Assembly (NCBI RefSeq): GCF_026914265.1
Contig: NC_069138.1
Coordinates: forward strand, 29,596,262-29,660,261
Direction of reading: 5' to 3'
DNA length: 64,000 nucleotides
Origin: Mya arenaria
Taxonomy: Eukaryota; Mollusca; Bivalvia; Myida; Myidae
A program made the position numbers and the translations under genes. This document shows, one piece after another, positions 12,197-25,200 of this stretch. A model generated the notes under the pieces. That model worked only from the letters and a program-made list of their open reading frames with translations, ran no database searches and was not told the origin of the DNA. How positions within the stretch are numbered: position 1 is the stretch's first letter; every line of letters starts with the position of its first letter.

Positions 12197-13128
12197 GGGG
12201 TGTACGAGAATGACCGTGATTGCAATGAGTGACGAATTAATTGCAATATAACAGAGAAATATCGATGCCTTGTCCAGTCAGTACTATCAATCAGCGAATG
12301 ATTCTTCAGCTTTTTCAATACATGAATTGGGGTGCATATTTGCAAGTGCAACACGAGCATTTATAGTCTGTTACAATTTATTCGTCATCTATTAAGGATT
12401 AACTCATATAAATATCGATAAACAAGTTAACTTTTGTTCATTTCTGGTAATGGCTAAATTTCAATTCACATGAATATGTTTCAAATAACAAAAATAGGAC
12501 ACTTAAATATTTCAATTTAGGACTAAATTCGACTTAGCTCATTATTATGAGAACATGCCAAGAAATCCTATCCAATTTTCGATTAAGAAGGAAACCCCTG
12601 TATACCTGCATATACCTGGATTTTGCAGCATATATATATATGCAAGATGCTTTGGGTTAAAGGGCTGACATGGTTCTCCATGCAATTTCTATCAGTTATC
12701 TGCTAACAGCTATTTCATCGAAATTTATTGGACATTACATCCATCATGGGAGCAATGATTTTGATCATTTTTCGAAACAATCTTTCTATAGCGCACGATT
12801 CTAAGGTTTAATGCTTCATCACATTTTGTATATTTTGACACATGTCAAACCTCAACAAAAATTTCAATAATATTTCATTATTAAGTATTGACATGATTTT
12901 CTTAACTATAAAAATATAATTATTATTAAACTAAGCTAAGTATTAAATCTTTGATATCGTTTATAAACTATCACCTTGACAACAGTATTTAACTATCTAA
13001 ACCACGCACTCGAGTTATGATTAAAGATAGAAAACATCAAGCACAAAATGTGTTAACTATATTTCTTAACCCCGCAACATCTATAAAATAATATAAATGA
13101 TATAGTGCCTTAGATAATGTCGTTTAAT
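12197..13128. other. Intergenic, no gene seen
   Basis: AT-rich sequence with a short (AT) run near 12630; nothing else supported. Confidence 0.4.
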
Positions 13129-13132
13129 TTAA

Positions 13133-13504
13133 AGCTGCACTCTTACAGATTGAACGTTTTTACAACTTTTTTTTTATTTTTTTGTCTTGAAACGATTCAA
13201 TTTTTAGGAAAATCCATGGAAACCAGTAATATAAGACTGCTGACAAATTCTGACAAAAAAATCAGATCGCAGATTTTTATATTTTAGTTAAAAAATTGAT
13301 GTTTTATGCATTTTTCTTAAACCGTTAGGAACGGTTTAAGCCATAAAACATTAATTTTCGAACTGAAATATGAAAATTTACGATCTGATTTTTTTGTCAG
13401 CAATATTATATCATAGGTTTGCAGATATTTACGCAAAAATTTGCTCCTTCCGCGACAAAAAAATAAAACTGTTGTAAAAATGGTATATCTGTGAGAGTGC
13501 AGCT
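13133..13504. mobile_element. TTAA-flanked MITE, copy 2
   Basis: Same family as 1921-2266. Ends are AGCTGCACTCTTACAGAT and the reverse complement of AGCTGCACTCTCACAGAT, with TTAA on both sides (13129-13132 and 13505-13508). The palindromic centre AAACCGTTAGGAACGGTTT is conserved. Differences from copy 1 are scattered, so the two copies are not a recent duplication. Confidence 0.8.
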
Positions 13505-13508
13505 TTAA

Positions 13509-14914
13509 CAACTTGATTACGGTATTGTTGTTTAAGAGGCTATTAGGATTTGGCCGGCGTAAGGATGTATATTGACCCAAATAGAATCATTACCCCAAGT
13601 CATTATTATTAAGAAAAAGTGGCCCACGGGTCAAACTTATCGACTACCGGCTCATAATATTATGACTCTTGTACATGAAGTAAAATGATACCGGGGAGTT
13701 ACATCATCATCATCATCATCACCATCATCATTATCGGTGGTGGCAGTGGTTGTGGTGGTGGTGTGGAGGCGGTGTTGTTTACAGGGGCAATTACAGTAGC
13801 AGTAGTGGTATTATCAACAGCAATAGCTGCAGTATTACCAGCTGTATTACTAAGAAGTGAGAGCACACGTATTGAATTACCAAACATGTTGACCTAATAT
13901 ATTTATTTAAACAACAGTATAACACAGTCGGTTCTGTTTGGTGGGGTTATAAACCTACTTACAGTAACTATCGTAGGGAGTCATGTTGTTTTCTAGGGTG
14001 GAGGGGGGCAATATTTTAAAGAAAAGGAGTCACTCAAGGACAACGACCACGGTCGTGATTTATGTGGGTCAAAATATGTTTGCATATGCAGAAACAAATC
14101 TCAAATTAATCTGTTATACGAAAGTGCATTTAAAACCAATCAGAATGTGTTCATGATGCTGTGAACAAAATTGAAGTATTAAAATTTAACATTCGGAGAT
14201 TCAGTTTCGCCAACATGATGTTTTTTTCAAGTTTCGTTTGTATTTTTAAACGTATACTTACGAATTTAATATTTTTACAATGAAAAGCAAAGCTTTTAAA
14301 ATGAATAATTTGTTATAAAACGTGAAACCAATAAATCTGACATTGTAAAATCAATATCCATACGCTTAGTAAAGCATATCCCTAAATATAATTTGACCTA
14401 CGAAACGTCCAGATTCATATATAATGCAATAAAGGTAACATTTACATTCCAGATAAAACGGTCGTTAAAGCATACCATTTTCATTAACATCAGTCATATG
14501 TCTAATGGTCAGATTCTCGGTCAATTAGGGGTTTATGTGTACCTGAAATTGACTCTCGTGTAGAAATGAAAAGTGGAAAATTTGGCTGGAATTTCATGTC
14601 ATGACATTACAATATATAATAAAACCAAAAGCTGTGATACATGCACGTGGTACTAATAACCTATTTAAATATATTTTTATATTTTGGTGATGTTGAAATG
14701 TTCATATAGTATTAATTAATGGAAATTAACATTGATATACATGTATATACAAAATATGTTTTACACACATGGCAATAGATCCGGGATTGAAAGATCAGTG
14801 ATCTGGTTAGGAATCCGAGTTTTAGCATGCGCCTCGAAAATCGATATCATTCAGACGCTCTGCGTCAAGCGTTTTATGATCTTGATGTACACGTCTACGT
14901 TTCGCTGCACAAAA
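13509..14914. other. Upstream region of the ZIP7 gene
   Basis: Holds a CAT microsatellite (about 13703-13732) followed by a GGT-rich patch; both create spurious frames. An E-box CACGTG lies at about 14644. No TATA box or metal-response element could be assigned with confidence. Confidence 0.35.
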
Positions 14915-16989
14915 ATGCAAAATAGACGTCATTCCACGTTGATTTTTACGTATTTTGTTGGCCTGATAGCAGTATCTGTCATTGGGACAGTTTATGGTGA
15001 TGATCATGGACATTCTCACGACGAGCCGGCGTCATTTAAGTATTCCAAGCAGGCGAATGAGGAACCACCGCCGGCTGCAGAAAATCACGGACACGCTCAC
15101 AGCCACGGCCATGGACACAGTCACGAAGGCCATGGACACGGTCACGAAGGCCATGGTCACAGTCACGAAGGCCACGGACATAGTCACGGGGATCAGCCTA
15201 AAGAAAAGCCTAAACAGGTGAAAAACACTGGGGTCAAACTTTGGATAGAGGCGATTACTGCGACAGCCATTATCAGCGTTTCACCTATATTTATTCTTCT
15301 TTTCATTCCACTGGACAACACTGATAAGCATCAGCCGCTGTTGAAAGTATTGCTCAGTTTTGCATCAGGTGGTCTGCTAGGTGACGCTTTCCTTCACCTC
15401 ATTCCTCATGCCGTATCGCCACATTCACATGGTGGTGACGACCATGGCCATACACATTCCCACTCTCATGATCACGGTGAAGAGGGACACTCACATGACA
15501 TGAGCATCGGTCTTTGGGTTTTAGCAGGAATAATTGCTTTTCTTATGGTGGAGAAATTTGTACGGATCGTAAAAGGTGGGCACTCTCACTCTCATGCTCC
15601 CGCACCTGTGAAGTCTGAAAAGAAGGTAGAGAAGAAAGATGACAAATCAGAGAAAAAGAATGAAAAGTCAGAAACCAAAACTGATAAGAAGACTGATGAA
15701 CCAGTAGTAGAAGGTCAGAATACTTTTCGTGTTTATTGAGTACTTTTCTTACAATATTCCAAATTATATATTTGGGGTTTTACTTAGAATTAGGGAGGGG
15801 GGCACTGGCCTTCAGTTTGTTGAAAATAATGTGTTTACCGGAATAAAATTTTTGGATTTGGATTAAACAAGTTTGCTTTGTAGCTTTATCATTCTTCATG
15901 TCTTATTTTGTTGGTGTATGTGTGTTTTTGTCTTAGCATTATGTTTTACTCTTATAATAAATGTGCTTTAAATGTATATAAGCTTCATTAACTCCCTTAC
16001 AGTTGTCGAGGACATCAAGGTAGCTGGCTACCTCAATCTGGCTGCAGACTTCGCTCACAACTTCACCGATGGCCTGGCCATTGGAGCATCTTTCATGATG
16101 GGACAAAGTATTGGAATCATTACAACTATCACCATCTTTCTGCATGAGATTCCACATGAAATCGGGGACTTTGCAATATTGGTGCAGTCTGGATGTACAA
16201 AAAAGAAGGTATGTACTGTATCAATCCAAATAAAAAGTTAATTTTACATGCATTCATTCAGAGTTACAGATAAGTTGCATTATTTGCATAAATACACAAT
16301 TAAAATCATAGAAAACACTTATAAGCCTTAAAAACAGTTATGTCCTCTATGGGCTCTAATAATATTATGATTCCTCTATGGGTTCTAGTAATATTAGGTC
16401 GTTTTTATTATTATCATTATTAGGTTTTAATTTTATTCTTTAAATCTAGCAGGTTGGATGCTGTAAGTTGATCAATTCAATTTAAATTTATTGATCACAG
16501 GGGTATTAAGTTCTTCTTTCTAGTGTTAGCATGATAGTTGATCAGTAAACATTTAGCTTCTTGATGGCAGCATGCAGAACAAGTTATCGCTATTAAATTG
16601 CATTGCGACACCATTTTTTGTCATTGACTTTTTTCTACAGCAAAATAATTTTTTTCAGCCTCTTTGCGGTGGGGTTGTGGAAGGCAGCCACTATATTTGT
16701 ATTAGAAATCTATTTAATTTTTGTCTTGTTCTTTCAGGCCATGATGCTCCAGTTTAGCACAGCGATTGGCGCCATGTTGGGAACCATCTGCAGCCTGTTT
16801 GCCGAGGGAGTGGGGGAGGCAGCCACAACCTGGATTCTTCCCTTCACCGCAGGCGGGTTCATATACATCGCCACGGTGTCCGTCATTCCAGAACTACTGG
16901 AGGATACTAAATTAGGACAGTCTATAAAAGAAATATTGGCAATGCTTGTAGGCGTGTACATGATGGTCTTGATAGGACAATACGAGTAA
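14915..16989 (+). CDS. SLC39A7: Zinc transporter ZIP7 (SLC39A7 / Catsup / HKE4 type)
   Basis: Exports zinc from the ER/Golgi lumen to the cytosol. Coding exons are 14915-15713, 16003-16208 and 16738-16989, with donors GTCAGA and GTATGT and pyrimidine-rich acceptors in phase 1 and 0, giving 418 aa. The start is chosen at [11 protein letters not shown] because a signal-peptide-like hydrophobic segment follows directly; the frame stays open 61 codons further upstream. Domains in order: signal peptide ~1-28; a luminal His-rich region full of HGHSH and HEGHGH units; transmembrane segments beginning [10 protein letters not shown]; a second His-rich loop; a Lys/Glu-rich loop; then the conserved ZIP core with HNFTDG (285-290) and HEIPHE (314-319, the LIV-1 subfamily HEXPHE motif); then two or three C-terminal membrane helices ending MMVLIGQYE. 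Length and motifs fit ZIP7 rather than the plasma-membrane ZIPs. It converges on the C1orf131 homologue. Confidence 0.95.
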
Positions 16990-17146
16990 TTTAGGTATTG
17001 GGAATGACTGAATATTAAGATAATTATGTTTCTCATTAATTTAGACTTTTAAAGGTACATTATGTCAAATTCCTTATGCCATGTTGTTTATATAGTAATC
17101 TGCAGTGTTACACATTTTACACAGTCTGAGAGAGATTAAATATACA

Positions 17147-17152
17147 AATAAA
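17147..17152 (+). terminator. Poly(A) signal AATAAA, probable ZIP7 3' end
   Basis: AATAAA lies 158 bases after the ZIP7 stop codon, with a second near-signal (CAATAAAT) directly after. Inferred from position. Confidence 0.5.
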
Positions 17153-19634
17153 ATCAATAAATTTATATGCTAAAGGCTCGTTCATTGGCTTGTTTTCTGC
17201 ATTACAGTGGTCGAAATTAGCACAAGCCTGCAAGCCCTGCACTGGTAAAATGTCTTCCGGGCTTGCTCAAATTCTGAAATTTTATATAGCAGAGCTTGTT
17301 CAAAAATATGATTCCATGCAAAAGTATAAGAATTCGGGCTTGTTCATCGGAAAGTCTAATTTTGATGACTGGCATTAGTGTGATGGGATGAGTGTTTTTT
17401 ATTGATGTATAATTTCAAGTGCTAGCCTTAACAATCTGACGGAATGTACCTTTAGAATTCTTAATGGTTTGGGTTTCACTATCACAATTCATATCCATAC
17501 TCTGTTTCATTGCTTTTCATTATGTGAAGGACTTCCTTGGTCCTTATCATGTGTATTATAAATTTTATGAATCCTTTGTTATTCTTTGATGCATTTAAAT
17601 ATAATATATATATATATATATTGGCTGAAATGATTACACTTTTATGACAATGTGTATTTGAATTTGCAATTTAAAATTTAATTTAATTTCTAACACTTGT
17701 CAAGAATTCAACTGAATTTCCTGATCTTATGATATATATTCTTTTGGACTCGTGTTGATAAAATGGCTCCATATTATTTATTAATCTGACATACTACTTG
17801 TTTAGTAATGTTTTTGTTTAAATGTCAATTAGCTTTGTATTTTATGAAAGACTTATAATTTTGATCATCAAGTGTCATCTAGTCGATGTCTATTTTTCAT
17901 CCGTCTGAATTGCCTTACATCTGTGAAAGCATTAAGGACTACATCATCGTCGTATACCCCCAATACACTGCTACTACGCTATACTTCATTGTTAAACATG
18001 CGCGAATTGGCAAGCAAAATCTTGTATTCATCAATAATTAACGAGTCAGTTTCATTGGTTCCACAAGGTACCAGATGCTTTCCCATAGAAAAATATTCTG
18101 GTAAAAGCTGGAATTGAACCGGGGCAACCTTTTCAGTACAATAATATGTCAGTCAATTGTCCCACGGTATTCATGAAGTATAACGGTATTCAGTTCTGAG
18201 TTCTGTGGTTGCCCACAATTTTAACAGCAGGACTGGCACCTACAATTGTTTTAAAGATTTAAAAAGTACTTTTCTTAACCTTTCCTTACAAGGTTACAAA
18301 ATACACAAGAGTATATGGAGTATATTTGTACGGATATCATGTACCAAACATGGCAGATATATTGCCACCATTTTTGTTTCTGGCCATTCTCTTTTTATAT
18401 CATATATCGTTTTTGAAATTTATTACACAGGAAAGACCCGTAAATGTACTGTTTTTAAAAAGAGCTTTAGTTAACGCTGACCCTGATCGAATGGCATAGC
18501 TTTATTCAGGCTCAACTTCCTCTAAAAAAAGGATTGCCAACCTAACGACCCTATTATTTTTGGCAGTGAAATCAAACACAAATATAGTTTTTATTGGCCG
18601 AAAATATATATTTTTTAATTGGTTATATATGTTTATAGTTATTGATCTGTTTATGGAGACATATCAGGTATTAATTTGTAGTTAAAATTGAGTGTTTGTT
18701 TGTTTTATAAAAGCTTGTTCCAATTATAACTCTAGAAATTTGCCTTATTTTCTGTAAATATGAGAGCTTTCAAAGTATGTTCACGAATCTATGTACCTGT
18801 ATCGAACTTCAGGATGTTCAGAATTACATGTACACATAAATCATAATCTAATACAAAAATACACATACTTGTTTTGTTTCATGATAGAGAATATTTGAGT
18901 TTGTTATCATGTAAATTTACTTATATAAGAGTAAGGAGTAGTCGAGTACTCATTATTACAAAATTATTACGGCAGTACAAATGGAGAGGTTGTAAGCAAC
19001 TGTTTCATTTTAATGCATATCATTTTTGATCACATACATTTGAACATTATTCCATTTATCATCAAATGATGCGTACTACTGTGATATCATTTATATTCGT
19101 GGGCATGAAAGTTCATTGTTTTTTTTTTTGTAAAAAAAGACAATTTCATTGGTACTTTAATACATGGAATTTCATTTTTTGATTGATTTTTGTTGGGATC
19201 TTGAAAAGAAAAAAAAAAAGTCTCACAACTATAATTGATTTCACAGTATATAGTGTACAAAATATTTAATATATAATATTGTATGAATGAAAGAAGTGTG
19301 ATCACGCTACTAGCGGACTGGGATGAGGAGGCTTTTTTCTCATGTTCATATATTTAAATGGGGTTTGGTTAATTGAATGTGTCTGCTGTATTGCTCATTG
19401 TTTGCACTATGTAATAAAGCCCTATGTCCTAGAAACAGTCATCTCAATAGTGAGTCTGTGAATCAAATTTGCAAGATATAAGACCTTTAGGGTCCCCAGT
19501 ATGGCTTATTTAAATACTTTACTAACCCAATACCAAGGACACATTATTTTAAAGAGTAGCATTATTGCCATAATTGCCAAGTTTATCTCATATTCTAGAT
19601 TTATGCACTAAATCCTAAAACGGATAAATCACAC

Positions 19635-19636
<2 letters not shown>

Positions 19637-19680
<44 letters not shown>
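19637..19680. repeat. (TA)n microsatellite
   Basis: About 22 uninterrupted TA units; likely polymorphic and able to form a cruciform. Confidence 0.95.
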
Positions 19681-19684
<4 letters not shown>

Positions 19685-22235
19685 GCCTCATTTTCAATAG
19701 ATGGAAAGTGCCAAAACTTTGATAAGTAATGTTAGATTATCATTTCATAAGTCATTGTTTTTTCATGTCATAGTTTTACTGAAAGTAAATTTAGAATACA
19801 CGAAGCCCTATTTTTGTTGGATTTGGGTGTATGAAAAAAGTAAGTAAAATATCAATAAAATGGACACAAGTTTGAAAATAATGGCAGAAACATCATGTTG
19901 TCATTCCAAAACAATTCAACCCTTGCTTATTGAACTCTACACTTCTTTACTAAGCAATATAGGAACCTAATTCTATTGCAGTGAAATTATCAAAATTGGT
20001 ATATTCACTGTAGTGAAATTCACAGCAGTGAAAATAACATCATATTTCACCGAAAAGCCTCACAGAATTATATCAAGTTAAAAAACAACACTGCAAGCTC
20101 CAAATGTTTGTGTTTTTGAGTTGATTGGAAATGCTTACATACCATTTTATAATAACCATGTTTCCTGTATCAACATTTACCTTCTGAAATTTGTCAGGGC
20201 CATGCGAAAACATAATGACCATTAACAGCTCATAAATAAAATGTAAAAAAAAATCTGGCTGTTATTGTTCGGAATATGAAGGAGTGTTTGTTGTGTATTA
20301 AACATGCAGTTGGTATACTGCGTTAACTCTCTGCTCGGTAAGTTTGCCTAGTCTATGACATAGCCCACCTAGCCTGCGCAACCAGACTAGCCAGAATTTG
20401 CTGGTTGTGGGCTAGTGATAAATGCAAGTCAGTGCATCAGGATTGCAATTACTTTCGCTTTTTTGTTTTAAAGCACTCCATTTACAAGAGCATTGATAAA
20501 GAACAACATTGCTTAAACTGTAAGCTTTGAGCAATCGAAGAACAATTCCTATACACCAGTACTTTACAAAAAAGCCTAGAATATATTTTTTCTGGTCGTA
20601 TAGAATATCTGCACTTACAATAAACTGTAAAAACAAAATTGACTTTCTGAAGGCAGTGCTTTACCTTTCTTACCTTCTTCTTTCAGTCAGCTTGCTCTAT
20701 TTTCAACTATTATTTTTTGCCTACGCAACTTGTCCCTGTTCTATGGTCTGAATTTTACATGAACCCTGGACTTAGAGGACAGAACTGCCTCTGTGTATAT
20801 TATATATATATATAGCAGCACTTGAATTGCTTGCTATTTAGCTAGATGTTATAGCGATGCAGTAGAGTCCTCCTGCAGAGTAAGTTTTAAGTTGCGTTAG
20901 ATTCCTGCCAGAAGAATAAAGAAAGGTGTGTGTTCCATTACAATTGGCACCCCACCTTAAACAACTTGTTGCACAAAAAGCCTCAAGTCTTTGCAAATTA
21001 ACCTCAATCTCTTTAATTTAAGGATGGATTTTAAATTGAGAGGGAAAGTGTGACTAAGTATTGGATATATATTGTCACTGTCTCGCTATTGGGCAGACTT
21101 TTATAGTGTCTAGTATGGCTAAAGTATGTTTGCCTACATAACTAGAGGTTCTGGGTTGATACCAGCCGCCAGCACAATGGAAATTGCTGCAGTTCATTAC
21201 TGAAACAATCATCGACAATGTATAGAATTGAAAGGTTGCTTAAACAGTGGAGAAAATTGCCCATTGGGGAGACCAAGGGAACTTCCCTTCAACATTTCCA
21301 GATTCGACAACATTTGTCGTTAGCTGGATTCTACTTTGTAGACCACCCCCCCTCCCCCCCCCAAAAAACGTAGGATTTTGCATCTATCCTAGTAGTACGC
21401 AACCATTGCTTAAGATTGTCGTAGACTAAATATCCTTATGCACTTTAAGTCTGGACAGTTTTGCTAGGGCATATGTACGCTTTGTTTCCTGATTGGGTAA
21501 TAAATTACCAGTTGTTTCTCCATAGGGAACCACAGCAGGGATAATGCCTTGTTTCCCGATAGCAAATTCCTTAATCATCAAGGGCAAGCTTAATTAATTT
21601 TTACGTGGAGGAAATTGTGTTAAAGTTAGTTTTAAGAGTTTCAATCAGTTTCTGAGATACACATTATTTTCTTAAACCACTAACTGATGGCAAATCTTCA
21701 TTATTTTATTAATTATAACGGATATGAAAGCCAAAAAGGCTACAAATGTGTTGACAATGTAATATACACTAAGCTTCATATGAATTTCTTGGAAGGCCTT
21801 TGAGTTATGGTTATGTAAAGTTAATATTTCTTAAAACAGTGACGTCAACAGCACAACCACAACAGTGAACAAGAGCACCACAGAGGACACACCAATGCTG
21901 GTCTCATATTTTATAGTCTAAAGTGGAAATAAAATGGCTGAAAATACAAGGTCTGTATTCATTAATGTCTTCAGCCTGGGTTTGAGACTTGGAGTAAGAA
22001 AAGTTAATTCTTAAATGTCTGAAGTCATCTTTAAACTAGCCAGTTTTTATGTGTAAATAATTGTTAAATGTTGTATTTGCAACATATATGACCAGTGTTA
22101 CCATTATTGCCCCTCCATAAAAATTGTACAATAAAATTAAGATTTTCTGTTTTGAGTCTTGACTCTTGAGTCATAAACAGGGCATTTGTGCATACGGACC
22201 CGGTCCCAGGAACAATAAGAAACAGTTGACAATCA

Positions 22236-25200
22236 TCAATGTTTTATTTTTGACTTCTTCATTCCTTTAATATTGTCTTTGTGAACAATCTGTACTCCAG
22301 CCTTCCATCGCCCGACCTGCCCATCCAGTGGACCAATATCGTTACGATCCCGCTTTCTGAAATATTTAGGGTAAAAATGGTTTTAACATGGGAACACTCT
22401 GAACTCTAATCACTTTTTAAACGTGGTAAATTCATGTGGAAATATTGTTCATCAAAAATATTTTTTAATTGGTCGCATCAGAAAAAGCTCAAGATTACAT
22501 TTTCAATTCAATAAGTGATCTTAAAGGGGCTGTACTCTGTATGATGAAATAGCTAAAAAAAAAAAAATAGTCGAAAACTGACATAAACTTGGTATCGATG
22601 TGTACAATGCATTGATACTTACTAACTGAAGTACCACATACCGGGGGTAGTTTACAATTAATTTATTTTTTTCGTATTTTTCCATTAAAAAAGATTACTA
22701 GGTATGTCTACCTAGTAGAATTCATTCCTTATGCGTGATTGGCTAGTCAATGTTATCACGTGATATTACCAAGTTTAATAGGTATATAGCTTAAATATTC
22801 TAATATTTTGGGTAAGCCTTTGTAGCACAGTGGATACAACACTGGACTGCAATTTTGGCGACACCGGTTTGAACCCGTTCTCCAACACAATTTTCTTTTA
22901 CATTTTGGTATTTTTACAAAGAGTAAAACATTTTATTCAATAATTGTCCTGAGCTTCGTTACAGAAAAAAACTTTTACTTGGTGCCAATCTGGTGTACAG
23001 CCCTTTTAAGGCAATTGAGGCAATCATTAACTAAAATTCTTTATATAATGATAATTGGTTGTATGGTCATTAATATGTATACAGTTAGTCTATAAAATTA
23101 CACTTTTTGATGGACAAGCGAAATTATGACCAACTACTTTGCAAAAGTAATTCAAAATGGAACGGGTACATTATATTCAAGATCAACTAAGGTACTTGGA
23201 CTTGCCATTTAAAATAGAACTTTAAAGCTATTCAAATTCAAAACTTTTAACAAACCCAAAAATATTTAATCTGTGCCAGGCTTGTGCTTATGACAATCAT
23301 TTTGTAATCTTTTGAAATATCATATACATACAAATTGACTTATTGACAGTATAACTGTTATGTTACACAGAGTGTTTGTCTATCTAATCAACAAGGAAAT
23401 ATTGTATGATCTAGAAATTAGAAGGAATAATAGGCAAATGCCAGAAATCAAAACCAAATAAAATTTTACAAATTCAAATAAACCCAGTGTAACACTTCAA
23501 CCCAACAAATTTGATTTTAAATATTTTGCGCAATATACGGTAACAACCAACTTATAAAGTTTTGAAAATGTATCTATGATATGCTCCTATAAAAGAAGGC
23601 CCCATCGTGGATAACTGTTAGAAGATAGTTTTTATTTTTCATATTCTTTTGCTTTTTTTTTTACTTTTAAACAAATATAGACCCCCTTACATTTCACCAA
23701 AGTTTCGTAATGTCTGCAAGTATCAGATACAAAGTCTAGACTGTCTTCTTACCTTTTTTCTCCTCCATCTTTCTTGGCAACTTTGAGACCCATCTTTCTG
23801 TCCTGTAAGAGTAACACAATGTTTGAAGTACTGATTTCAATTTATTTTCACACAGAATCATATATATAAAAGCAAGGTGTAGAAATTAGTTTTATTGCCA
23901 GAATACAAGAACTACTATTATCTAACGTGAAAGGGGCATAACTCTGGAGTTACTGATGATTTTTACCGTACAACTGAACTTGACCATAATGCCTACATAC
24001 CCTGCCATTGGTTCATCATGCTAGAATAATAAATGCTTAATTGTCTGAACACAAGATTTTGCTGTCCCTGCTGACGACACTGCAACTGATGTCAACTGAT
24101 GTCAAAGTAAGACATGTATTTGCCTTTTCAGGAGACACAAAACCAGTGCAATTGAAAATCTCTCCTAGGTTCAAAACTGTTTCTAGGATTCATGATGAGA
24201 TGGCCTCTGTGTTTACCTGTTCTCGCTTGTGTTTTTCTTCCATCATCTGTAGTTTCCGTTTCTCTTGGTACTCTTTGTAGTTAAGGTAATCACTCTTCGG
24301 CGGCTGAAATAAATAGTAGACATATTGCACCCAAAAGAATAATGAGCAGGCCCCAAAATTATCATGATTTTACACATCTTGGGACCACTAAACTGGTCTA
24401 GTTCCTTCGTTTCTACATCAGGCTTAAAGGTTTGTTAATTTTCCTTTTCGCTGAATTTTGTCAAATAAAAAAAGAAGTTAAGTTTTAAAAATTTCTATAT
24501 TTCATCAAACCCCTTTAGAGCATCTTCTCAAAACATTATACATTTTTTGGAGCCTGTTGTATTTTTTCCAACTATTTTGAACATGTTTTTCGCAAAAAAT
24601 GAGGATCTTTTTCAAGTTCTTTTACAGTTTTGATTTACAAAAATCTCCTCCAGAACAGTTTATTAATGGACTTCTTTTTATGCCCCCACAAAGTGGCGGC
24701 ATATAGGGTTGCCCTTGTCCGTACGTACGTACGTACGTACGTACGTACCGAAGATTGTTTCCGATCTAATTCTTGAAAACCGTTTGTCCAATCCTCACCA
24801 AACTTTAAACACATGTTTGTGACCATAATATCTTGATCAAGTTCGATAGTCATGGAAATCGCTTTAGTCATTTAGGAGTTACGGCCCTTTTTTGCCAAAA
24901 ATTCCCGAAGATTGTTTCCGATCTAATTCTTGAAAACCGTTTGTCCAATCCTCACCAAACTTTAAACACATGTTTGTGACCATAATATCTTGATCAAGTT
25001 CGATAGTCATGGAAATCGCTTTAGTCATTTAGGAGTTACGGCCCTTTTTTGCCAAAAATACTTCAAAAATATATGTTTCCAATCTAATTCTTGAAAAGTA
25101 TGTGTCCAATCCTCACCAAACTTTACATACATGATTGTGACCATAATATCTTGATCAAGTTCGATAGCCATGGAAATCGCTTTTGTCATTTAGGAGTTAC

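Larger units (their letters stand above)
16990..22235. other. Convergent intergenic region between ZIP7 and C1orf131 homologue
   Basis: Mostly the AT-rich 3' flank of two convergent genes. It holds the likely ZIP7 poly(A) signal (17147), a long (TA) tract at 19637-19680, shorter (TA) tracts near 17607 and 20801, and a poly-C run near 21343-21362. A segment at 17214-17345 shares a GAAATTAGCACAAGC-like phrase with 35262-35290 and may be a dispersed repeat. The open frames here lack domains and splice support. Confidence 0.45.

Noticed and set aside
14822-15221. Frames overlapping ZIP7 exon 1 in other phases
   Set aside because: Shadows of the His-rich coding repeat.
18050-18170. GGAATTGAACCGGGGC-like phrase resembling a B box on the minus strand
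   Set aside because: No A box at the right distance and no cloverleaf; not called as tRNA or SINE.
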